Source of the DNA: H111-94 sp034436045
GTDB lineage: Bacteria; Chloroflexota; Ktedonobacteria; Ktedonobacterales; Ktedonobacteraceae
Assembly: GCA_034436045.1 (NCBI GenBank)
Contig: DAOTVZ010000111.1
Coordinates: 1-12,714 of the forward strand
DNA: 12,714 nt
Direction of reading: 5' to 3'
In this document: piece after piece, positions 6,634 through 12,714 of the stretch
Layout: each line of letters begins with the position of its first letter
How positions within the stretch are numbered: the first letter of the stretch is position 1
The notes under the pieces: model-generated
What the model saw: only the letters and a program-made list of their open reading frames with translations
What the model was told of the DNA's origin: nothing
Database searches by the model: none
Translations under genes and position numbers: made by a program

Positions 6634-7578
6634 TCATTTCAGCCAGCCGTGCCGAATCAGAAAATTAAAGAGTGGGTTTACGGTTAAGGCATACACGACG
6701 AAGAGAACATAACAAAGTGTCAGCAATGTAGCAAGTGGTATCATCAGCAAAGGAATTTGTGGAGCTAGCAACCAGGGCAGCATTAAAATTGCCAGAACGA
6801 GAAAGATATAGCGCCATCCCAACTGTCGGCGCAGCAGGGCATAGCGCCAGAAAAGCCAGTAGAAACGATTTTTGGCCTTTAGCGCCAGTAACAGGTTCTT
6901 CCGAATTTCCTCGTCATTCGGAGACTGCATCAATGCCAGGCGAAAATGCTCATAAGCTCGTTGCGCATCGTGAATTTGATTGTACAGCAATGCGCCGTAG
7001 CTATTATGCACACGCGCATTCTCAGGCTCCAATTGCAAAGCGTGCAGGTACGTGGCCTCTGCTTGCGCAACATTACCCTCAGCCGCGAAAACCCGCCCCA
7101 GCATCCAGTAATAACGCACATCGTTAGTATCCAGATTCAGCGCGCGATAGCAATACTCTTTGGCGGCCTGAACGTTTTTTCGATGATCCAGATAGTAAAT
7201 CGCGTAGACATAATAGGCCAGGGAGTTGTGGGGATCGAGCGCCAGCGCGGCCTTGATCTCCTCTTCAGCCGGTTGTGGCAACTTCTTATCTAGCAGCAGC
7301 GAGGCATAGATGGTATGGGCCTGACTGTTGGTGGGATCCAGGCGCAACGACTCGCGGATGGCCTCGATGGCCTTATCAGGCATCTTTTTAAAAACGTAGG
7401 CTCTGGCAATCGTATAGAAGGCCAGACTATTTTCAGGATGCTGGCTCAGCACGCGCCGCATGATCTCAATGGCAAGATCATAGCGACGCACGCTAATGGC
7501 ATACTCGGCGCGCTTCAGTTCGTCGCCCATCTCACGCAGTTCTTCGGCTCTTCTATTTATCGGCACCGCTATGCTCAC
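6634..7578 (-). CDS. TPR protein with C-terminal membrane anchor
   Basis: A 314-residue protein. Residues ~20-235 are about six tandem TPR units with typical spacing and signatures (AIEIMRRVLSQHPEN, AIEAIRESLRLDPTN, AEEEIKAALALDPHN, AKEYCYRALNLDTND, AEATYLHALQLEPEN, AYEHFRLALMQSPND). A basic, aromatic junction (236-256) leads to two hydrophobic segments (about 257-271 and 275-300). The TPR superhelix therefore probably faces the cytoplasm on a C-terminal anchor, as a docking platform. The start is a GTG whose GTGA overlaps the TGA stop of the TPR-AAA+ gene by 4 bp; there is no Shine-Dalgarno of its own, which fits translational coupling. Tight coupling suggests that the two proteins work in one complex, perhaps recruiting the ATPase or its substrates to the membrane; that role is inference. 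Confidence 0.88.
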   Translation of the reverse strand: MSIAVPINRRAEELREMGDELKRAEYAISVRRYDLAIEIMRRVLSQHPENSLAFYTIARAYVFKKMPDKAIEAIRESLRLDPTNSQAHTIYASLLLDKKLPQPAEEEIKAALALDPHNSLAYYVYAIYYLDHRKNVQAAKEYCYRALNLDTNDVRYYWMLGRVFAAEGNVAQAEATYLHALQLEPENARVHNSYGALLYNQIHDAQRAYEHFRLALMQSPNDEEIRKNLLLALKAKNRFYWLFWRYALLRRQLGWRYIFLVLAILMLPWLLAPQIPLLMIPLATLLTLCYVLFVVYALTVNPLFNFLIRHGWLK

Positions 7579-8903
7579 CCATTTTTCTTCAAGAAATCGA
7601 GAATCTCGTCATATTGCCCGGCAACGTTGCTAAAGGTAGCATAGTTCTTAGCGGTGGCAAACCACTCCAGCGTTGAGGGCTTGACCTGCTTGAGCGCTTC
7701 TAACAGGTCTTCCGTGCGCAGCGGGCGCATCTTCCCGCTCTTCATCGCGCTCATAATAACGCGATCAGCCGCAGCATCACACACCGCCTTGATGTCCGCC
7801 CCCGAAAACTTGTCCATCAGCTTTGCCACGCGCTGATAATCAATGGCTTCAACCGGCTTGCCCTGCAAATGCAAGGTCAGTATCTCTATGCGCGCCTTGA
7901 GGTCTGGTGGTGGCACAAACAGCACGCGGTCAAATCGTCCCGGACGACGCAGCGAGGCATCCACAAACCAGGGACTATTGGTCGCACCCAGCACCAGAAT
8001 TTCGCTATTATCGCTCTCCACACCATCCAGTTCATTTAGCAACTGGTTGGTGAGCATACGATTATGATGGAAGCGCATCTGCTGACGGCTTCCCCCCAGT
8101 GCGTCCAGTTCGTCAATGAAGATGATGGCCGGGCGATGGCGGCGCGCCAGCTCAAACATCTGGTGCAGGTTCTTCTCGCTATTGCCAATGTACATATCCA
8201 ATATGTCATTAATCGCAATGCTGATGAAACGCGCCTTACACTCACCTGCCGTAGCACGCGCGATAAAGGTCTTGCCGCAGCCCGGCGGGCCGTAGAGCAG
8301 GATGCCACCACCGATCTTCTTGTTGAAGGCGCGAAAGAGTTCGGGATGCTGGAATGGATAGATGATATTCATTCTGATCTGCTCTTTTAGCTCATCCAGC
8401 CCGCCCACGTTCGCAAAACTGACTTTGGGGCGTTCGACCACGTCTTCCTGGGGTACAAACGGCTCATCCTCTTGCGTCGTAGCCTTCATACGCAATTTGA
8501 CACCCTTTGCCGCCAACTGCTCTTCGTAAGCCGACTCTGCCAGCAAGCTATCACGCTCCAGTGCTTCCTGATAATAGTCCGTCGCCGCCTGATATTGTCC
8601 CAGCGCAAAACAACTTTTGGAGAGCAATAGATAGACTTCTGCTGATGGAAGTGCCGTGACGACCTGCATCAGCGTCTCTTTCGCCAGCGCATAATCGCCG
8701 CGTCGATAATAGGCCGTGCCCAGGTGCTGCTTATATTCTGGGTCTTCGGTCTGCTGCACGATGATCTTCAGTTGCTCGATAGCTTCATCATTGCGCCCGG
8801 CCTGCAAGAGCAGTTCCGCGACATGCTTTCTCAGCCGGATATTGTGTGGGCTAAACGAGAGGGCTTCCAGGAGGGCCGCGATAGTCTTATCCATGTCCTG
8901 CAT
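7575..8903 (-). CDS. AAA+ ATPase with N-terminal TPR domain
   Basis: About 442 residues. Residues ~5-125 form TPR-like helical repeats. After a charged linker comes one classical AAA+ module (about 162-400): Walker A GPPGCGKT (Lys211), Walker B IIFIDE (Asp264/Glu265), sensor-1 GATN (Asn309), arginine residues in LRRPGRFDR (318-326) and sensor-2 region SGADI (367-371). The segment MYIGNSEK (Tyr238-Ile-Gly) lines up with the aromatic-hydrophobic-Gly pore loop of Vps4-like and p97-like unfoldases, so it likely forms a hexamer that threads or remodels proteins, with TPRs as adaptor. The start is uncertain: ATG at 8903 was chosen; the longest frame begins with TTG at 8921, and neither has a good Shine-Dalgarno. 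The stop overlaps the GTG of the TPR membrane gene. Closest known families handle substrate remodelling; no specific substrate can be named. Confidence 0.9.
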   Translation of the reverse strand: MQDMDKTIAALLEALSFSPHNIRLRKHVAELLLQAGRNDEAIEQLKIIVQQTEDPEYKQHLGTAYYRRGDYALAKETLMQVVTALPSAEVYLLLSKSCFALGQYQAATDYYQEALERDSLLAESAYEEQLAAKGVKLRMKATTQEDEPFVPQEDVVERPKVSFANVGGLDELKEQIRMNIIYPFQHPELFRAFNKKIGGGILLYGPPGCGKTFIARATAGECKARFISIAINDILDMYIGNSEKNLHQMFELARRHRPAIIFIDELDALGGSRQQMRFHHNRMLTNQLLNELDGVESDNSEILVLGATNSPWFVDASLRRPGRFDRVLFVPPPDLKARIEILTLHLQGKPVEAIDYQRVAKLMDKFSGADIKAVCDAAADRVIMSAMKSGKMRPLRTEDLLEALKQVKPSTLEWFATAKNYATFSNVAGQYDEILDFLKKNG

Positions 8904-9065
8904 TTGTACCACACCATTCAATATCTACAGAAGACTTGTATCATTATCAAAACGATACCCATACTGTTTTTTATCCAGGAGACACTATATCACGGCTGAG
9001 CGAGAGACTCAACCGCTTTGTCGGCATTCGGCGTAAACCAATACTGCTAAGTGATGTATTTCTTC

Positions 9066-9083
9066 TGCTATACTGGTTATAAT
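9066..9083 (+). promoter_or_regulatory. candidate promoter of the restriction-modification unit
   Basis: TGC directly precedes TATACT (9069-9074), an extended -10 arrangement that can work without a good -35. A perfect TATAAT (9078-9083) overlaps downstream. No consensus -35 is seen for either. An imperfect inverted repeat (9036-9047 against 9067-9078, 9 of 12 positions) spans this region. Confidence 0.4.
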
Positions 9084-9115
9084 AAGTAAGGAGCATTCAT
9101 AGAACGGAGTTTCTT

Positions 9116-10009
9116 ATGACCGAGCATCTTCCAACATCGTTTGCTGATTATAAAGCAGAGGGGCATCTGTGGATAACACTTGCCAGGGGGCTTTACTACC
9201 CAGACTATTTAGAAGATGCTAAAAAGCTTTATCAGCCGATCATTGAAATGTTCGGGCAACTAGTACGAGGCTCCGCCTCATCCCAAGAACTTTTTATCCA
9301 GATAGCAACAATCCCTAATGGCTTTACCCGTATCCAGTTAGCCCGTATTTTTCGTAAGTATGTCAGCCCAGAAACCCCCGTCGAAATGCTGAAAGTCAAA
9401 TCAAAACATCTGGATATCATTGCACGTTTTGGTAGTGGCTTTCGCCCTATACAAGAGGTTCAGAAAGCTTTCATGGCTCGTCCTGTTCCAGATGAAACCT
9501 TATCAGCAATTCTCTGGGAATATAAAGATCGGGGAATGAAGGGTTACGATCTAACAGAACAGTTCTTTACATTATTCCGTTCTCAGTTTCCTACCTTAGG
9601 AATAGCAGGCCCAGAAAGGGCTGGAGCAGATGTATTGCTGGGAACTATCTTTCATGGCTATCCTAATCCTAAACGCCCTGTTGATTTTGTTATATATGAT
9701 AATGTGCATTACTTTAATGAAGCAGCTATATTAGCCGTTGGATTAGCCCGTTATGACTCAGATCGTGGTGGAGCACAAGAAGATGATAGGATCGGAGGAT
9801 ACAGAAATTGTGCTGATGGAATCTTGCAACTCGCACAGCAGAGAGGTTTAAGAGTAAAAATTATTTTTCTTAACGACGGCCCAGGACTTTTATTAGGTAC
9901 CATGTGGAACGACTATGCGCGGCTAGAACAAAGCTGGCCTGGTAAAATCATAGTTCTTACTTTACGCATGGTACCCGCACGATTAACACTTGATTGGCTC
10001 TTATCCTGA
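9116..10009 (+). CDS. unrecognised protein, probable type II restriction endonuclease
   Basis: A 297-residue protein whose family I do not recognise. Its position 27 bp before a DNA methyltransferase gene, with the same orientation and AT-rich composition, suggests the restriction partner. The N-terminal half (1-160) looks helical. The C-terminal half alternates predicted strands and helices as in PD-(D/E)XK nucleases. RPVDFVIYDN (187-196, Asp190) could supply the first metal-binding acid, and the stretch YDSDRGGAQEDDR (213-225) has the charged density of an active-site or DNA-contact loop. VKIIFLNDG (247-255) is a later core strand. No canonical ExK pair is visible; Gly209 in AVGLAR stands near where the second acid would be expected. 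The start is ATG with CGGAG 6 nt upstream. No signal peptide or membrane segment is seen. Another nuclease or a methylase accessory protein remains possible. Confidence 0.6.
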   Translation: MTEHLPTSFADYKAEGHLWITLARGLYYPDYLEDAKKLYQPIIEMFGQLVRGSASSQELFIQIATIPNGFTRIQLARIFRKYVSPETPVEMLKVKSKHLDIIARFGSGFRPIQEVQKAFMARPVPDETLSAILWEYKDRGMKGYDLTEQFFTLFRSQFPTLGIAGPERAGADVLLGTIFHGYPNPKRPVDFVIYDNVHYFNEAAILAVGLARYDSDRGGAQEDDRIGGYRNCADGILQLAQQRGLRVKIIFLNDGPGLLLGTMWNDYARLEQSWPGKIIVLTLRMVPARLTLDWLLS

Positions 10010-10036
10010 AATTTAGAGAATGGGAGGAGAAAGAAC

Positions 10037-11383
10037 GTGGCAACAGGTATACCTTACAGCAATGGCAAGACATATAATAACTCAAAAGAGGCACTCCTGC
10101 CAGAAAAGACTCACGCGATGGAACTACTCTATCCAGGAAAACGTTCGGTAGGAGAAATTCTGGCAACACCGCCAGGTACGATACATCTCAAATGGACTGG
10201 TGCCCCAAATAGCAAATCTGATAATCGCCTCTACTATGGAGACAACTTGCCTGTTCTGGCATCTCTCTTGCAAGACTCATCGGTAGCAGGACATGTTCGC
10301 CTTATTTACATCGACCCACCCTTTGCCACAAATAGTATCTTCCAATCACGCACGCAAAATGACGCTTATAGCGATTTACTCGTTGGCGTCCACTACCTGG
10401 AATTTTTACGCGAGAGACTGATTTTATTACGAGAACTACTTGCTGAAGACGGTTCTATCTACGTGCATCTTGATGAAAACATGGCTTTTCATGTCAAAGT
10501 TATTATGGACGAGGTATTTGGCAGAAAAAATTTCAGAAACTGGATTACCCGTAAAAAATGTAATCCTAAGAATTATACTAGAAAAACCTATGGCAATATT
10601 GCCGATTTCATCCTCTTCTATACCAAATCCGACACATATATATGGAACCGGCCACTGGAAACATGGTCGCAGGAGAAAGCAGATAAAGAATATCCTTATA
10701 TCGAAAAGGAGACTGGACGCCGTTATAAGAAAGTGCCTGTGCATGCGCCGGGCGTGCGCAACGGTGAAACAGGTAGCGCCTGGCGTGGAAAACTCCCACC
10801 GCCGGGCAAACACTGGCAGTTTCCGCCACGCACACTTGATGAAATGGACGCCAGAGGCGAGATTTACTGGTCGCCCAACGGTAATCCTCGCCGCAAAATA
10901 TATTTAGACAATAGTGATGGTATTCCTGTGCAAGATATCTGGTTAGACTTCCGCGACGCTCATAACCAGAATATTCACATCACAGGCTACCCCACAGAGA
11001 AGAATCCCGGTCTGCTGGCACGCATTATCAACGCTTCATCCAACGAAGGCGATCTCGTGCTTGATTGTTTCTCCGGCTCAGGAACGACGTTAGTGGTTGC
11101 CAGCCAGTTACAACGCCGGTGGATCGGCATCGATAATAGCAGCACGGCTATCGAGACAACCCTGCGCCGCTTTGCTCATGGCTCCAGTCCTATGGGCAAT
11201 TTTGTGCAAAAAGCAGACACCCACGAAAAACAAACAAGCCTGTGGTCTGACGGGACAGAAATCGACGAAACTGCTACTTGCCATTGGAAGGCCATTAAAG
11301 ATTTTTCACTGTATGTTTCCAGTGACAAACAGAACGATAAACTCATGCAGTTTATCCAACAGTGGATACAAGAGATTTCATAA
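10037..11383 (+). CDS. site-specific DNA methyltransferase, beta class (probably N6-adenine)
   Basis: A 448-residue SAM-dependent methyltransferase. The catalytic motif IV DPPF (93-96) comes before the SAM-binding motif I FSGSGTT (345-351), which is the circular order of the beta class. The region between (about 165-315), rich in Lys, Trp and aromatic residues, is the likely target-recognition part. TGYPTEKNPGLLARII (317-332) is the conserved block before motif I. DPPF fits adenine-N6 modification, though N4-cytosine cannot be fully excluded. The start is GTG at 10037 with a strong GGGAGGAG (10022-10029) at 7 nt, better than the ATG at 10118. It follows the probable endonuclease by 27 bp, so the two are co-transcribed and it should protect host DNA at the shared target site. 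GC content rises in the second half compared with the first, which may reflect a mosaic origin. Confidence 0.92.
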   Translation: MATGIPYSNGKTYNNSKEALLPEKTHAMELLYPGKRSVGEILATPPGTIHLKWTGAPNSKSDNRLYYGDNLPVLASLLQDSSVAGHVRLIYIDPPFATNSIFQSRTQNDAYSDLLVGVHYLEFLRERLILLRELLAEDGSIYVHLDENMAFHVKVIMDEVFGRKNFRNWITRKKCNPKNYTRKTYGNIADFILFYTKSDTYIWNRPLETWSQEKADKEYPYIEKETGRRYKKVPVHAPGVRNGETGSAWRGKLPPPGKHWQFPPRTLDEMDARGEIYWSPNGNPRRKIYLDNSDGIPVQDIWLDFRDAHNQNIHITGYPTEKNPGLLARIINASSNEGDLVLDCFSGSGTTLVVASQLQRRWIGIDNSSTAIETTLRRFAHGSSPMGNFVQKADTHEKQTSLWSDGTEIDETATCHWKAIKDFSLYVSSDKQNDKLMQFIQQWIQEIS

Positions 11384-11391
11384 CCTGATGC

Positions 11392-11421
11392 TGCTATATT
11401 GCACCAAACGAGAGTATAGCA
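11392..11421. other. hairpin after the methyltransferase gene
   Basis: TGCTATA (11392-11398) and TATAGCA (11415-11421) form a perfect 7-bp inverted repeat around a 16-nt loop, 9 nt after the stop codon. It is AT-rich and no T-tract follows, so it is a weak terminator candidate at best. Confidence 0.35.
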
Positions 11422-11436
11422 TAGATATATAATAAC

Positions 11437-11507
11437 GCGATGGTTACGTTCCCCCTTACTCACTTATTTTCCCCATTGCAAAAATTTCTCAATTGCGTAA
11501 CCATTGC
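11437..11507. repeat. long-range inverted repeat upstream of the nickel transporter gene
   Basis: GCGATGGTTACG (11437-11448) is matched in inverted orientation by CGTAACCATTGC (11496-11507) with 11 of 12 positions, and the mismatch could pair as G-U in RNA. The arms are 47 nt apart. The right arm overlaps the Nur-box-like motif and the -35 element, so the left arm may be a second operator half, or the pair may be a coincidental stem. Confidence 0.55.
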
Positions 11508-11509
11508 AA
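11493..11509 (+). promoter_or_regulatory. Nur-box-like nickel-responsive operator
   Basis: TTGCGT-N5-TTGCAA (11493-11498 and 11504-11509) matches, except for two bases in the left half, the TTGCAA-N5-TTGCAA box I recall for Nur, the nickel-specific Fur-family repressor of Streptomyces. Another TTGCAA sits at 11476-11481. The box covers the -35 of the transporter promoter, where a repressor would block RNA polymerase. The motif match is seen; regulation by Nur is inference. Confidence 0.4.
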
Positions 11510-11533
11510 ATACGCCTGTTTGTCGGGTATACT
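11504..11533 (+). promoter_or_regulatory. promoter of the nickel/cobalt transporter gene
   Basis: TTGCAA (11504-11509, 4 of 6 to consensus) and TATACT (11528-11533, 5 of 6) are 18 bp apart. Transcription would start near 11540 and give a leader of about 87 nt. No cobalamin riboswitch-like structure was recognised in that leader. Confidence 0.5.
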
Positions 11534-11626
11534 TATCTATGGATTGCAGAGAACGCACATGACAACATTCAAATAGTCCAATCTTTGTACCATATGTTCC
11601 CTTTCCCACAACAAAAGGAGGCATCT

Positions 11627-12714
11627 GTGAGCAGCAGACCGGGCAGTTTCAGCGTCTCGGCCTTGAGGCGCGTCTTTAGTGATAGTTCGGGTGATTTGCG
11701 CAGACGGATCATTGGCGTTTACGGTTTCCTCATCGCCTTAAACGTGGTAGCCTGGGTGATCGCTCTTCTCGCATTTTCAGCCCAGTATCCAAAATTGCTG
11801 GGAGCGGCCTTGCTGGCCTATACCTTTGGCCTGCGTCACTCCGTCGATGCTGACCATATCTCCGCTATTGATAACGTGACGCGCAAGCTGATGCAGGAGC
11901 GTAAACGTCCTACGACCGTCGGCTTCTTCTTCTCGTTAGGTCACTCAACCATCGTTGTCTTACTCTCCGTCGGCATCGCCATTGCAGCAGTGGTCATTAA
12001 AAATGTCATTCCCTCACTGGAGAATGCGGGCGGTATCATAGGAACGCTGGTTTCCGCCTTCTTCCTTTACGTGATCGCGCTGATTAACTTTCTGGTGCTA
12101 TGGGAAATCTTCCAGGCATTCCGCAAGGTCACGCGCGGTGAAGAATATAACGATCAGACGCTGGAGGATTTCCTGAATCAGCGCGGCCTGATGGGGCGTT
12201 TTTTCCGCCCTTTGCTCAAGATGGTGGATGCCAGTTGGAAGATGTACCCTGTAGGTTTCCTCTTCGGGCTGGGCTTCGATACCGCGACTGAGGTTGGCCT
12301 GTTAGGTATTGCAGCGGTAGAGGCAGGACAGGGATTACCGCCCCTCTACATTCTAATCTTCCCCCTACTCTTCATGGCCGGTATGATGTTACTGGACACC
12401 ACAGATGGCATCCTCATGTTGGGAGCCTACGGCTGGGCCTTTGTGAAGCCGGTTCGCAAGCTCTACTACAACCTGAATATCACGCTGATCTCGGTGCTGG
12501 TCGCCTTCGTCGTCGGCACTATCGAGATTATCAGCATCATCAGCGGGCCATTGGGTTTAACGGGAGGCATCTGGGATTTCCTCAATAACCTGGATTTTGG
12601 AGTACTTGGCGGAGTCATTATTGGCCTCTTTGTGCTGAGTTGGATCATTTCGACCGTGATCTACAAAATTAAAGGCTACGATAACATTGAGGCCAGGAGT
12701 ACAACCTCGGTTGC
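11627..12714 (+). CDS. NiCoT-family nickel/cobalt transporter (partial, runs off the right edge)
   Basis: An integral membrane permease importing Ni2+ and/or Co2+ (HoxN/HupN/NixA family), open to the window edge with 362 residues visible, about full length for the family. The signature motifs are all present: RHSVDADHI (70-78) for metal binding in the second helix, FFSLGHST (101-108), LGFDTATEV (215-223) and GMMLLDTTDG (252-261). Hydrophobic segments fall at about 30-50, 55-70, 98-125, 136-162, 208-232, 238-268, 284-306 and 325-346. The start is GTG with a strong AAAAGGAGG (11613-11621) 5 nt upstream. The transported metal supplies nickel enzymes such as urease, hydrogenase or Ni-SOD, or cobalamin synthesis; none is encoded here. 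Motifs alone do not separate nickel from cobalt preference, but the Nur-like box upstream favours nickel. Only a few C-terminal residues should be missing. Confidence 0.95.
   Translation, partial: MSSRPGSFSVSALRRVFSDSSGDLRRRIIGVYGFLIALNVVAWVIALLAFSAQYPKLLGAALLAYTFGLRHSVDADHISAIDNVTRKLMQERKRPTTVGFFFSLGHSTIVVLLSVGIAIAAVVIKNVIPSLENAGGIIGTLVSAFFLYVIALINFLVLWEIFQAFRKVTRGEEYNDQTLEDFLNQRGLMGRFFRPLLKMVDASWKMYPVGFLFGLGFDTATEVGLLGIAAVEAGQGLPPLYILIFPLLFMAGMMLLDTTDGILMLGAYGWAFVKPVRKLYYNLNITLISVLVAFVVGTIEIISIISGPLGLTGGIWDFLNNLDFGVLGGVIIGLFVLSWIISTVIYKIKGYDNIEARSTTSV

Noticed and set aside
10436..10907. Open frames on both strands within the methyltransferase gene
   Set aside because: Shadow frames of a methyltransferase with intact DPPF and FSGSGTT motifs.
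12466..12648. 60-codon minus-strand open frame in the transporter gene
   Set aside because: Antisense to a clear NiCoT frame, with no start signals or family features.

Overview
The window looks like a chromosomal segment of a Chloroflexota bacterium, probably of the class Ktedonobacteria. This is an inference from style: a Ser/Thr kinase with a long Ala/Thr-rich stalk and an extracellular domain, a NarL-type two-component pair with a multi-pass membrane sensor, and dispersed GC-rich palindromic repeats. No rRNA, tRNA, IS element or CRISPR array was seen. GC content is moderate to high except in the restriction-modification genes, which are visibly AT-richer.

Layout. Positions 1-202 hold a 97-bp tandem repeat that runs into the 3' end of an alpha/beta hydrolase gene (minus strand, 189-1073). 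Upstream of it on the same strand, beyond a strong intrinsic terminator (1114-1143), is a small unknown protein with a very acidic tail (1189-1608). A 424-bp divergent intergenic region (1609-2032) carries a 13-bp tandem direct repeat and a good sigma70-type promoter. That promoter drives a NarL-family histidine kinase (2033-3937) and its response regulator (3941-4585).

The response regulator converges, with a 10-bp gap, on a minus-strand cluster. Read in transcription order the cluster is: a TPR-AAA+ ATPase (7575-8903), a TPR protein with a C-terminal membrane anchor whose GTG start overlaps the ATPase stop, and a transmembrane Ser/Thr kinase with an extracellular C-terminal domain (4596-6536). 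The ATPase and TPR-membrane protein are probably translationally coupled and may act together at the membrane. The kinase may join that operon or use its own promoter.

Divergent from the ATPase is a two-gene unit: an unrecognised protein that is probably a type II restriction endonuclease (9116-10009), then a beta-class DNA methyltransferase (10037-11383). The window ends inside a NiCoT-family nickel/cobalt transporter gene (11627 to the right edge). Its upstream region has a promoter whose -35 element coincides with a Nur-box-like motif (TTGCGT-N5-TTGCAA), plus a long-range inverted repeat, which suggests nickel-responsive repression.
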